In this document: positions 44,578 through 53,440 of the stretch, one piece after another
Position numbering within the stretch: position 1 is the first letter of the stretch
Layout of the letters: each line of letters begins with the position of its first letter
Assembly: GCA_016717855.1 (NCBI GenBank)
Contig: JADKEV010000027.1
Location: forward strand, 1 to 64,000
Source: Betaproteobacteria bacterium
GTDB taxonomy: Bacteria; Pseudomonadota; Gammaproteobacteria; Burkholderiales; Casimicrobiaceae
Length of the DNA stretch: 64,000 nt
Reading direction: 5' to 3'
Made by a program: the position numbers and the translations under genes
The notes under the pieces: generated by a model
The model's input: only the letters and a program-made list of their open reading frames with translations
Told to the model about the DNA's origin: nothing
Database searches by the model: none

Positions 44578-45594
44578 TCAGCCTCCTGTCCCGATGATCG
44601 CCCTGGCCAGCAGAAACAGCGGCATCGCCAGCAGCGCGGCGGCCGGCACCGTCAGCACCCAGGCGCCCGCCAGTTCGCCCAGCACGGCCCAGCGCACCTT
44701 GGCCGGGCGTTCCGCGGCACCCGCGCCGGCAATGGTCATGCTGACGACCTGCGTCGAACTCACCGGGCCGCCGGCCAGCGAGGCGCCCAGGATCACGATG
44801 GCCGAAGAGAATTGCGCGGCGAAGCCGTGGATCGGGCGGATGTGATAGAAGCGCGCCCCCAGCGTGCGCACGATGCGCCCGCCGCCCAGCGCGGTGCCCA
44901 GCGCGATCGCCGCAGCGGAGAGCGCGATCGACCACCATGGCACAGTGAACGTCTGCGTGTAGCCGAGCACCAGCAGGCCGATCGCGATCATGCCGATCGT
45001 CTTCTGCGCGTCGTTGGCGCCGTGGCCGAGCGCCAGCGCCGTGGCCGTCACGATCTGCAGGCGCGAGAGCGCGATGCCCGCCCTCGGCGTGGCGTCGCGC
45101 AGCAGCCGGCGCGTCGCCGCCATCACCGCGACCGCCGCGACGAAGGCCAGCACCGGCGAGAGCAGCAGCGCGATGACGATCTTGACGATGCCGGCAACCT
45201 GGATCGACGAACCGCCCGCTTCGAGGAACGCCGCGCCAACCAGGCCGCCGACCAGCGCATGCGACGAACTCACCGGGATGCCCAGGTACCAGGTGACCAG
45301 ATTCCACAAGCTGGCAGCCGCCAGCGCGGCGAGCACCACGGAGATGGTCATCGCCGCGGGCAGGATCACTTCGGCGCCGACCGTGTGGGCCACCGCGACC
45401 CCAAGCAGGAATGGCCCGGCAAGATTGGCCAGCGCGGCCAGCAGCAGCGCCCCGCGCGCGCTCATCGCCTGCGACGCGATCATCGTGGCCACGATGTTGG
45501 CGCTGTCGTGGAAGCCGTTCAGGAAGTCGAACAGCAGCGCCAGTATCAGCAGCGCCGCGAGCAGGACCAGGGGCGTCGTCGCGTGAGCCGCCAT
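44578..45594 (-). CDS. Pit-family inorganic phosphate transporter
   Basis: 338 residues, about ten membrane helices. The duplicated Pit signatures are GFHDSANIVATMIASQAMS and ALGHGANDAQKTIGMIAIGL. PVSSSHALVGGLVGAAFLEA and AGGPVSSTQVVSMTIAGAGA are also conserved. It is a low-affinity symporter of phosphate with divalent cations. Start MAAHATTP. It lies 13 bases after an ABC permease gene of the same run and is coupled to DUF47. In a locus that oxidises glycerol-3-phosphate it would balance phosphate supply or release (inference). Confidence 0.9.
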   Translation of the reverse strand: MAAHATTPLVLLAALLILALLFDFLNGFHDSANIVATMIASQAMSARGALLLAALANLAGPFLLGVAVAHTVGAEVILPAAMTISVVLAALAAASLWNLVTWYLGIPVSSSHALVGGLVGAAFLEAGGSSIQVAGIVKIVIALLLSPVLAFVAAVAVMAATRRLLRDATPRAGIALSRLQIVTATALALGHGANDAQKTIGMIAIGLLVLGYTQTFTVPWWSIALSAAAIALGTALGGGRIVRTLGARFYHIRPIHGFAAQFSSAIVILGASLAGGPVSSTQVVSMTIAGAGAAERPAKVRWAVLGELAGAWVLTVPAAALLAMPLFLLARAIIGTGG

Positions 45595-45607
45595 GGTCCG
45601 CTCCGGC

Positions 45608-47287
45608 CTAGCCGAACAGGCCGCCGACCCGGGTGCCGGCGACGCGGTTGACCGCATAGAGACAGAGCGCGCAGAGCACGATCAGGATCACCCCGAGCGC
45701 CGCCGCCTGGCTTTGCGAGCCGGCGATGTAGAAGGTGAAGATGCCGAACGGGATCATCTCCCAGCCGCCCAGGGTGAGGAAGATCGTCGCGGACGCTTCC
45801 TGCAGGGAGGTGATGAACGAGAAGAGGGCGCCGACGAAGATGCCTTTCCAGATCAGCGGCACTGTGATGTCCCAGAACGTCCGCAGCCGGGTCGCGCCGA
45901 CGTTGGCGGCGGCTTCCTCCATCGACTGATGGACCAGCTGCAGCGACGAGAGGCTGGCGCGCACCGTGTAAGGCAGGCGGCGGACCACCAGCACCAGCGG
46001 CAGGATGATCCACATCCCGGTCAGCGGGATGTCGATGAAGGGCAGCGGAAAGTTGAACGCCCGCACGTAGGCGATGCCTAGCGCCGTGCCGGGAATGGCC
46101 AGGATCAGCGTGGTCAGCGCGTCCATGGTGTCGCGGCCGGGCGCGCGCGTGCGTCCCATCACCCACGCCATCGGCACGCCGATGACCAGGCACATCAGCA
46201 GCGCCAGGCCGCAGAAGAGCAGCGAGTTGATGATGAACTTCGGGGTCTCGATGCTCACCGCCCGGAAGAACTCCAGCGTGTAGTGCTCGGGGAACGGCGT
46301 GAGCGCCCAGCCCCGCCCGACCGACGCCAGCAGCACGCCCACCTGCGGAATGAAGCAGATGAGCATCAGCAGCCCGAGGAAGCCGACCGCCAGCCAGCGC
46401 TTGACCGGCCCGAGCTGGATGCGCTCCACCTTCGAATACGCGAGCGAGCTGTAGTCCTTGATCGCGACGTACTGGCGCGCGGCGATCACGAAGACGATCG
46501 CGAGTATCACCAGCAGCGCGGAAATGACGATGCCCATCCGGAAGATGCGGCGGTCGACGAACTGGACGATGTTCAGGTACGCCTGCGGCGCGAGCAGATC
46601 CTGGACGCCCAGCACCAGCGGCGTGAGGAAGTCGGCGAAGGTCCAGATGAACACCAGCAGCGCGCCCGATACGTAGCCGGGGGTGGTCAGCGGCAGCGTG
46701 ATGTCCCGGAAGCGGCGAAATCCCTTCGCCCCGACCCCTTGCGCCGCTTCTTCCAGCGACGGGTCCACCTTGGCCAGCGCGTCGAGGATGCTCATCGTCA
46801 TCAGCGGGAACAGGTGCACGGTCTCCACCAGCAGCACGCCCTGCATCCCGTACATGAAGTTGACCGGATGCTCCAGGCCGAACCAGTCCATCAGCAGCAC
46901 GTTGAGCGTGCCGGCGCGGCCGAGGATGAACACGAAGCCCAGCACGCCGACCAGCGGCGGCAGGATCATCGGCAGCATCGTCAGGTACGAAAACAGGTTC
47001 CGGTACGGAAAGTCGTAGCGGACAATCAGGAAAGCGACGGCGATCCCGATCACCGAGGTGGTGAAGACCGTGACCACGCCCAGCACCATCGACTTCCAGA
47101 ATGAGCGCAGGTAGAACGAGTCGGTGAAGAACTCGAGGAAGTTGGCCAGCGTGAAGCCGCCCGCCTCGTTGGTGAACGCATCGTAGAAGATGCGCGTCAG
47201 CGGGAACAGGACGAAGACGATCAGGAACGTCCAGATCAGCCCGTAGCCGAACGCGGCCGGGGTCAGCGACAGGCGCAGGCGATTCAT
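45608..47287 (-). CDS. FbpB-like ABC importer permease, two fused permease halves
   Basis: 559 residues with about 12 membrane helices and two BPD_transp_1 domains in tandem. Each half has an EAA loop: LEEAAQGVGAKGFRRFRDIT in the first, and MEEAAANVGATRLRTFWDIT in the second. This fused organisation is typical of iron(III) and 2-aminoethylphosphonate/phosphonate-type importers. It overlaps the ATPase gene by four bases (ATGA). The substrate may be ferric iron or an organophosphonate; the phosphate and glycerol-phosphate neighbours favour a phosphorus compound, but that is only context. Confidence 0.87.
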   Translation of the reverse strand: MNRLRLSLTPAAFGYGLIWTFLIVFVLFPLTRIFYDAFTNEAGGFTLANFLEFFTDSFYLRSFWKSMVLGVVTVFTTSVIGIAVAFLIVRYDFPYRNLFSYLTMLPMILPPLVGVLGFVFILGRAGTLNVLLMDWFGLEHPVNFMYGMQGVLLVETVHLFPLMTMSILDALAKVDPSLEEAAQGVGAKGFRRFRDITLPLTTPGYVSGALLVFIWTFADFLTPLVLGVQDLLAPQAYLNIVQFVDRRIFRMGIVISALLVILAIVFVIAARQYVAIKDYSSLAYSKVERIQLGPVKRWLAVGFLGLLMLICFIPQVGVLLASVGRGWALTPFPEHYTLEFFRAVSIETPKFIINSLLFCGLALLMCLVIGVPMAWVMGRTRAPGRDTMDALTTLILAIPGTALGIAYVRAFNFPLPFIDIPLTGMWIILPLVLVVRRLPYTVRASLSSLQLVHQSMEEAAANVGATRLRTFWDITVPLIWKGIFVGALFSFITSLQEASATIFLTLGGWEMIPFGIFTFYIAGSQSQAAALGVILIVLCALCLYAVNRVAGTRVGGLFG

Positions 47288-48359
47288 CGATCACCCGCGA
47301 TGGCGACGGTGCTGCTGGCCGGGAAGCTCACGCTGACCGCGGTCCCCACCGGGAATTCCTCGTGGTGCCATGGATCGCGAATGTCCGCCTTGAAGATCTG
47401 GCCGTGCTCGAGTTCGACGTCGTAGCGCAGCGAATTGCCGAGATAGGCCGCGAACGCGATGCGGCCCTTGATGCGGTTCTGCCCGTCCACGGGCGCATTG
47501 ATCGCGGCGTTCTCCGGCCGCACGCACAGCACGCAGGTGTCGCCCGGATGCAGGCGCTCGTCCCACAATGCCGCGAGTTCGCCGGCGGCAGTGGTAACGG
47601 TGAGCGTCTTCCGGGCCGGATCCGCGGCCTGCACCGTGCCGTCGATCAGGTTGTTGATGCCGATGAAGTCGGCGACGAAACGGCTCTGCGGCCGCTCGTA
47701 CAGTTCCCTGGGCGGGCCGATCTGCAGCACCCGGCCCTGGTTGAACACGGCGATCCGGTCGGAGAGCGTCAGCGCCTCTTCCTGGTCGTGGGTGACGTAG
47801 ACCGTGGTGATGCCGAGCTCCTTCTGCAGCTTGCGGATTTCGGCGCGCACCGAGATGCGGATCTTGGCATCCAGGTTCGACAGCGGCTCGTCGAGCAGCA
47901 GGATCTTCGGGTTGAGCACCAGCGCCCGGGCGAGCGCCACGCGCTGCTGCTGGCCGCCGGAAAGCTGGCCCGGATAGCGGTCGCCCAGGCTCCCCAGCTT
48001 GACCTTCTCCAGCACGCTCCCGACGCGCTCGGCGATCGTCGCGGACGCGATCTTCTGCAGCTTCAGCCCGTAGGCGATGTTGTCGAACACCGTCATGTGC
48101 GGCCACAGCGCGTAGTTCTGGAACACCATGCCGATGCCGCGCTCGTGCGGCGGCACTTCGTTGACGCGGCGGTCGTCGAAGCGGACTTCGCCCTCGTCCG
48201 GCACATAGAAGCCGGCGATCAGGCGCAGCAGCGTGGTCTTGCCGCAGCCCGACGGTCCGAGGAGGGTGAACACTCACCCTCCTGGATCGCGAAGCTGATC
48301 CGGCTGACGACCTCGTTCTTGCCGAAGCGCTTGGTCAGGTCCTGGACCGTGATGCGCAT
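47284..48359 (-). pseudogene. FbpC-like ABC importer ATPase, one-base frameshift
   Basis: About 358 residues. The start MRITVQDLTKRFGKNEVV at 48359 has GGGAGG upstream. The frame is lost after RISFAIQEGE: near 48276 the coding strand reads GAGTGTTCACC where GAGGTGTTCACC would give EGEVFTLLGPSGCGKTTLL. From there the next frame is intact, with Walker A GPSGCGKTTLL, signature QLSGGQQQRVALARALVL, Walker B ILLLDEPLSNLDAK, H-loop VTHDQEEALTL and a TOBE tail. One missing G separates a complete ATPase from a broken one. Sequence error and true inactivation are both possible. Confidence 0.85.
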
Positions 48360-48378
48360 GAGCGTCCCCTCCCGCGGC

Positions 48379-49503
48379 TCAGTACTTCTTCTTGAGATCC
48401 TCGATGACCGACTCGACTTCCTTGCGGAACTTCTCGTTGACTTCCGCATAGCGTTTCTGCGCCTTGTCGTCTTCGTAGATGTTGGTCACCTCGCGGTCGA
48501 AGTACGAGCGCATCCCGCCGGTGAACTCGACGGCCATTTCGGCGGTGGATCCCGGCGCGCCCTGGACGCGATACTTGGGCGTGATCGGGAATACGCCGCG
48601 TTCCATCGCGACGCGCTGGCCGCGCTCGGACAGCAGGTACTCGATGAACATCATCGCCGCCTTCGGATGCCTGGCGCCCGCCAGCACGGCGATCGGTTCC
48701 GGCGTGATCCACGCGGTCTTCGGCGCGACGAACTTGATGTCGAACCCGGCCAGGCGGTCTTCGAAGGCCATGTAGCTGGGCACCGCGAAGCCGGCCGCGA
48801 ATTCGCCCTTCGCCACCACCGACGGCACGTCGCGGCTGCGCGCGGTGAACAGGCCGGTGTTGCCGCCGAGATGCCTGATCCACTCCCAGCCCTTGTCGTC
48901 GCCATCGCGCTGCAGGATGACTTCGTACGTCGCGTGGCTGCTCGACGAGCGGGTCGGCGCGCACTGCGCGATGTGGCCCTTGAGCTTCGGGTTGAGCAGG
49001 TCGTCCCAGTCCTTCGGCTCCGGCACGCCCAGGCGCGCGAGCACCTTCGGGTGATAGACCAGCCCATAGGGTTCCAGCACGGTGCCGGTCCAGAAGCCCT
49101 TGGGGTCCTTGAGCGGGATGGGCATGGGCTTGCCGATGGACACCGGCACGGCGTCGATGACGTCCTTGGGCAACGTCAGCTTCGCCAGCAGGTTCTGCTC
49201 GGCCAGCTTGTCGAACAGCGCGCTCTCGCCGCCCCAGAAGATGTCGACCTGCGGCCGGCCCTTCCACTCGACGATCTGGCCGTACGCGACGGGCGTCCCG
49301 GCGGCCAGCGCGCTGGTCTTCACGGTGATGTTCCACTTCTCCTTCGCATACTTGGCGAAGTCGGCCAGCGTCGGGTCGGTCAGGGTCTTGGCCACCGGCG
49401 TGATCAGGTTCAGTTCCTCTTCGATCGGCGCCTGCGCCACGCCGGGACCGGCTGCCTGCAGCAAGAACAGCGCGGCGGCCAGGATCGTGAATTTCCGGTA
49501 CAT
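48379..49503 (-). CDS. Periplasmic binding protein of an iron/phosphonate-type ABC importer
   Basis: 374 residues. The signal peptide MYRKFTILAAALFLLQAAGP ends near VAQAPIEEE. The mature fold is that of SBP_bac_6/FbpA-like proteins: FADFAKYAKEKW-type start, KGRPQVDIFWGGESALFDKL, YGLVYHPKVLARLGVPEPKD, LNPKLKGHIAQCAPTRSSS, HPKAAMMFIEYLLSERGQ. A charged C-terminal helix ends EDLKKKY. AAGGAGG precedes the ATG. First of three genes (binding protein, ATPase, permease). The substrate is not resolvable: FbpA relatives bind iron, thiamine, phosphoglycerate or phosphonates. Confidence 0.88.
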   Translation of the reverse strand: MYRKFTILAAALFLLQAAGPGVAQAPIEEELNLITPVAKTLTDPTLADFAKYAKEKWNITVKTSALAAGTPVAYGQIVEWKGRPQVDIFWGGESALFDKLAEQNLLAKLTLPKDVIDAVPVSIGKPMPIPLKDPKGFWTGTVLEPYGLVYHPKVLARLGVPEPKDWDDLLNPKLKGHIAQCAPTRSSSSHATYEVILQRDGDDKGWEWIRHLGGNTGLFTARSRDVPSVVAKGEFAAGFAVPSYMAFEDRLAGFDIKFVAPKTAWITPEPIAVLAGARHPKAAMMFIEYLLSERGQRVAMERGVFPITPKYRVQGAPGSTAEMAVEFTGGMRSYFDREVTNIYEDDKAQKRYAEVNEKFRKEVESVIEDLKKKY

Positions 49504-49597
49504 GATGCCCTCCTTAAGGGATGACAGTTGGGACCTTCATCGTAAGATCGTTTTGGAGCGGCGCTTTGCTTTGCGTCAAGATCGGCGCGGCGGCGTG

Positions 49598-50416
49598 TTA
49601 CAGCCCGAGGGACTTTGCGGGCAGGCCCATGGCCTGTCCGAGGAGCTGCGTGTAGAGCAGGGTGCGCAGCGACGGATCGGGCGCGCCCGACTGAACGGCG
49701 TCGAAGCGCAGGTGGCAGTGGGGGCAGGCCGTGCATAGCACTTCGGCGCCGGAGGCGAGCGCGTCGGCGATCTTGGCCCGCGTCATGTGCTCGGCGAGTG
49801 GCGGATTCCCCTCGTGCAGCGGATCGCCGCAGCAGTCGAGCCGCCGGGGCCAGTCGACTGGCGTCGCCCCGGTCGCGCGGATCAGCGTCTCGAAGATCGT
49901 CGGCGCCATTGGGTTGTCGAAACGGGCCACGTTGGCGGGGCGCAGCGCGTGGCAGCCGTATTGGGCGGCGACGCGCAGGCCCGTGCGCGGGACGCTGACC
50001 GCGGCGGCCGGCACGGTGGCACCCTTGTTGGTGCCGATCAGCCGGGCCAGCAGCGGCAACACGTGCTCGACCGCGGCCTTTCCCGACCAGGCGAGGCCAT
50101 CGGCGGCCAGCGCCTGCGCGACGCGCGAGCGCAGCGGCGCGTCTTCGTCCAGGAGAACTTGCGCGTGGCGCAGGGTGCCGAGACAGCACGTGCACGGCGT
50201 CAGCACGTCGAGGCCGGCACGCTCGGCGAGGGCCAGATTGCGGGCGGCAGACACCACGAAGCCATCGCGACTCACGTTGCGCGCGGGATAGCCGCAGCAG
50301 GTGAACTCCAGGTCGACCAGCGTGACGCCCAGATGCGCCAGCACGGCGCGCGTCGACGCTTCGTAGGCGGGCAGCCGCGACGGAATCTTGCAGCCAAGGA
50401 ACAGCGCGTACTTCAT
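49598..50416 (-). CDS. HdrB-like CCG-domain iron-sulfur subunit of a GlpAB complex
   Basis: 272 residues with two cysteine-rich CCG domains. The first is C9, C40-C41 and C75-x2-C78 (CX30CCX33CXXC). The second has GCHA, DCCGDP and CTACPHC. CCG domains bind non-cubane [4Fe-4S] clusters in heterodisulfide reductase HdrB, and occur in the GlpC subunit of E. coli anaerobic glycerol-3-phosphate dehydrogenase. The ATG overlaps the stop of the membrane Fe-S gene by four bases. I read it as the terminal electron-handling part of a split GlpC; its acceptor (quinone, or a disulfide) is unknown. Confidence 0.85.
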   Translation of the reverse strand: MKYALFLGCKIPSRLPAYEASTRAVLAHLGVTLVDLEFTCCGYPARNVSRDGFVVSAARNLALAERAGLDVLTPCTCCLGTLRHAQVLLDEDAPLRSRVAQALAADGLAWSGKAAVEHVLPLLARLIGTNKGATVPAAAVSVPRTGLRVAAQYGCHALRPANVARFDNPMAPTIFETLIRATGATPVDWPRRLDCCGDPLHEGNPPLAEHMTRAKIADALASGAEVLCTACPHCHLRFDAVQSGAPDPSLRTLLYTQLLGQAMGLPAKSLGL

Positions 50417-52119
50417 GACGGGGCCTTCCAGTTGCGGACCGCGCCCAGCCGGTGCACGGCCAGCGCGCGCAACTCGACCATGATGTCGGCCACGCGTATG
50501 CCCTCCGGACAGTTCTCCTGGCACTGGTAACAGGTGGCGCAATCCCAGACCATGCGCGAGCCCAGCGTGAAATCGCGCATGCCCAGCCGCAGCAGGTTCA
50601 TCACCTTCTGCGGGGTCAGATCGACGCCGCAGCCGGGGTCCGTGCTGTGCGCGACGACCGGGCAGACGTTGGTGCAGGTCTGGCACTGGACGCAGCGCGA
50701 GAAACTGTTGCGGTCGGCGGAAAGCGGCGCGAGCGCGGCGTCCGGATCGGATAGAACGTGGGCAGACTGCCCCTGTCGCAGCAACTCAGCCCAGGCCGAG
50801 GCAGTACGCGCCCGGACCCACTGCGCGGGCGCCGGCAGGTTGGCGGCGGCCAGGTCGCCCCGCCCGGCCTCCCACAGGTCCTCCAGGTCCAGCCCCACCG
50901 GGCAGGCGCTGGTGCACCGTCCGCAGTCGGTGCAGAGGAAGGCGCCTTCGGCGGCCCGCAGGGCGTCGTCTTCATGTCCCGACGCGAGCAGGCTGCCGCC
51001 GGCCAGCGCGCCGGTGGCGATGAGCTTGTGCGAGGGCAGCAGAGTCGGATTGCCCAGGTGCCGCGCCAGCGGGGCCACCGAGCAGTCCGTATCGCAGAGG
51101 CCGCAGCGCACGCAGGCGTCCAGCGCCAGCGCCCGCCGCGACGCGCGCGCCGCGGCGGAGAATTCGCGCTTCGGCGCCGCAGCATCGACCAGCAGGCTGA
51201 CCGGAGCGGCCACCGCGTGGTAGAAGCGCGTGAACGGCAGCGTCGCCAGGCCGACGAAACAGGCGAACACGTGCAGGTAGAGCAGCCAAACGTCTGCGCG
51301 TGCGGCGTCGAGCGCGCCCGCCACCGACGCCAGCGCGCGGGCAATCGGGTAGGAAACGAAGGCGGACTGGGGTCTGGCATGGCAGGACTCGCAGCCTTCC
51401 GCATGCACTGCGCGCCCCTTCTCCAGCAGCTCCGGCGTCAGCGGCTGGCGCAGGTCGCTGAACGCCACCCCGTACTCGGCAGCCCAGAGGGCCCGCAACG
51501 GCTCGAGTTCCGCCGGATCGGTGACGCCGTTCTCCTGCGCCATCCGGTGGAACGCCTGCGGCGAGGCGATCTTGTCCGCTTCGAGCAGGAATCCCGTCAT
51601 CAGGACAAAACCCAGCAGGGCGATGAAGGCCGCGGCCATCGGCCCGCGCACCGGCGCGAAACGCGTTCGCCGGCGCCACACCCCGTAGAGGAACAGCGCG
51701 ATGCCGATCAGGACCATGGCCCCGCACAGGTTGCGCAGGAACAGCCAGGGGGCCAGCGTGGATTCGTAGCCCGGGAACAGCGGCACGGTCACGACCGGCG
51801 CAAGCGCATGCAGCAAGAGCAGCAGCATGAATCCGAAGAACATCAGCAGGTGTCCCAGCCAACGCAGCTTGTCGTTCGCGTACAGACGCCGCTGCAGCAG
51901 CACGTCGAGGAACAAGGCGGCGACGACATGCAACAAGCGGCGGCTGAAGAGTGCCGATGCGGCGCCCCGGAACAGCGCGCCCACCCGCTCCGCAGGCGTC
52001 ACCGCACGCGCGTCGGGGCCGATGCGCACCCTGAACCACGCCGCCATGCGCCAGAGCAGGCCCAGCGCGCCCAGCGCCAGCGCCGCGTAGAGGGCCATGT
52101 GGAAGAGCGTGCGCGACAT
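50413..52119 (-). CDS. Membrane cytochrome b / heme c / four-cluster ferredoxin fusion of a GlpAB complex
   Basis: 568 residues. The N-terminal two-thirds is membranous with about five or six helices (6-28, 86-113, 127-148, 159-180, 277-305 and perhaps 62-78), bearing conserved His in HLLMFFGFMLL, LLLHAL and LHVFACF like NarI/DsrM-type cytochromes b. Between helices is a c-type heme motif C243-E-S-C246-H247. The C-terminal part holds four CxxCxxCxxxC motifs (C336-C346, C396-C406, C476-C486, C527-C537), each binding a [4Fe-4S] cluster by family rule. The architecture is that of HdrE/HdrC-like or HmeC/DsrK membrane complexes. Seven bases after glpB, so it probably couples G3P oxidation to the quinone pool. 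Confidence 0.85.
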   Translation of the reverse strand: MSRTLFHMALYAALALGALGLLWRMAAWFRVRIGPDARAVTPAERVGALFRGAASALFSRRLLHVVAALFLDVLLQRRLYANDKLRWLGHLLMFFGFMLLLLLHALAPVVTVPLFPGYESTLAPWLFLRNLCGAMVLIGIALFLYGVWRRRTRFAPVRGPMAAAFIALLGFVLMTGFLLEADKIASPQAFHRMAQENGVTDPAELEPLRALWAAEYGVAFSDLRQPLTPELLEKGRAVHAEGCESCHARPQSAFVSYPIARALASVAGALDAARADVWLLYLHVFACFVGLATLPFTRFYHAVAAPVSLLVDAAAPKREFSAAARASRRALALDACVRCGLCDTDCSVAPLARHLGNPTLLPSHKLIATGALAGGSLLASGHEDDALRAAEGAFLCTDCGRCTSACPVGLDLEDLWEAGRGDLAAANLPAPAQWVRARTASAWAELLRQGQSAHVLSDPDAALAPLSADRNSFSRCVQCQTCTNVCPVVAHSTDPGCGVDLTPQKVMNLLRLGMRDFTLGSRMVWDCATCYQCQENCPEGIRVADIMVELRALAVHRLGAVRNWKAPS

Positions 52120-52126
52120 GACGTGG

Positions 52127-53440
52127 CTACCCCGCCCCGGCGCCGCCGAGATGATCGGCGACCTGCTCCATCGCCGCCCACGCGGTGGCGATCGCCAGCC
52201 CCGAGCCGCACTTCGCGCGCATCCAGTCCTGGCCGGCGAGGATGGAACCGACGGCGTACAGACGCGGCATGGCCGGTTGCCCGCTCGCATCCAGCGGCCG
52301 CCACGCAGCGTCGATCCGCAATCCGGCGCGGTTGATCGCATGGCCGGACGGATCCAGGAAGTCGCGCTGGTGCCACGCTTCGCGCGAGGCCGGCTGCTGC
52401 ACGGGCAAGCCGAGCAGACTCTCGCGCACGCCCCCCCGGTCGGCCGTCAGCCCGCGGCCGGAGAAGCGCCCGGTGGCCAGCACGACCGCGCGCGCACTCA
52501 GGCGCTCGCCGCCCGGAACGCCGTCGAGCTCGAGCGTCATCGTCCCCGGATTGCCGTTGCGGGCCAGCGCGCGCACGCTGGACAGATGGCGCCGGCGGAC
52601 GCCGCGGGCCGCCATTACTCGTTCCAGCGCCCCCAGCAGTCGCAGCCCCGGCACCGATGTCGGCATGGTCGGGATCTCGAACACGGGCAGTCCCAGGCCC
52701 GCCTCGAATGCGGCGTGCACGGCGCGGGAGTGCCCGAGTCCCAGGACCGCCGGGAGTCCGACGGCGTGCGCATCGCCCAGTAGCGGCTGGATCAGGGCAA
52801 TCGTCCGCTCGCGCGTCTCGCCGGATTCCAGCGCGCGCGCGAGATGGGCAGCGTACAGCTCCGGCACGGCCTCGAATCCCGGGAAGTCGATCCGCTGGCA
52901 GCGCAGTCCCGGCCAACGATCCCCGAGCGTCGCAGCGATCTGCCGCGCGCTGAATTCGCGCAAGCCGCGGAAGTCCACGAGCAGGCACGGTTGCCGCCCG
53001 CCTGGCGCCTCCAGCAAGTTCGCACCAGCGACCATCGACAGCGGCACCCCGAACGTGGTCTTGAGCGTCCCGAGCGCGGTGAGCACGCTCCGGTTCCGCC
53101 CGCGCAGCGGGGCGTAGGCCAGGCCGGCCTCGCCCAGGGCCGCGACGAAGCTCTCGAACGCCGTGCGGATTGCGCCGGGATCGACCCGTGCCAGCGGGTG
53201 GCCGGGCTGCTCCCGCGCGAGCGCCGCGAGTGCGGCATAAGGCGAGCGCCACAGTCGACCTTCGGCCACGGGGTGGACGCCGAGCAGGTCGAGCAGGCCG
53301 CTCGCGAACAGGATGCCGCCGCCGCTGCCGACCTGGATGCACGAGAGGCCGCGTTCTGCGGCGAACAGCGCCGCCGCCATGCCCGCCATCCCGGCGCCGA
53401 TCACGGCGACGTCGCAACTGTTTCCCCGTCCGCTCGTCAT
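52127..53440 (-). CDS. glpB: Anaerobic glycerol-3-phosphate dehydrogenase subunit B
   Basis: 437 residues, a flavoprotein-like Rossmann protein: CDVAVIGAGMAGMAAALFAA at the N-terminus and a late FAD-type motif YAVGSILAGQDWMRAKCGSG. Other GlpB features are SGGGILFASGLLDLLGVHP, GVPLSMVAGANLLEAPGGRQ and VPGLRLLGALERVMAARG. GlpB links the dehydrogenase flavin of GlpA to the iron-sulfur subunit. Its ATG overlaps the glpA stop (ATGA). Complete and intact. Confidence 0.9.
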   Translation of the reverse strand: MTSGRGNSCDVAVIGAGMAGMAAALFAAERGLSCIQVGSGGGILFASGLLDLLGVHPVAEGRLWRSPYAALAALAREQPGHPLARVDPGAIRTAFESFVAALGEAGLAYAPLRGRNRSVLTALGTLKTTFGVPLSMVAGANLLEAPGGRQPCLLVDFRGLREFSARQIAATLGDRWPGLRCQRIDFPGFEAVPELYAAHLARALESGETRERTIALIQPLLGDAHAVGLPAVLGLGHSRAVHAAFEAGLGLPVFEIPTMPTSVPGLRLLGALERVMAARGVRRRHLSSVRALARNGNPGTMTLELDGVPGGERLSARAVVLATGRFSGRGLTADRGGVRESLLGLPVQQPASREAWHQRDFLDPSGHAINRAGLRIDAAWRPLDASGQPAMPRLYAVGSILAGQDWMRAKCGSGLAIATAWAAMEQVADHLGGAGAG

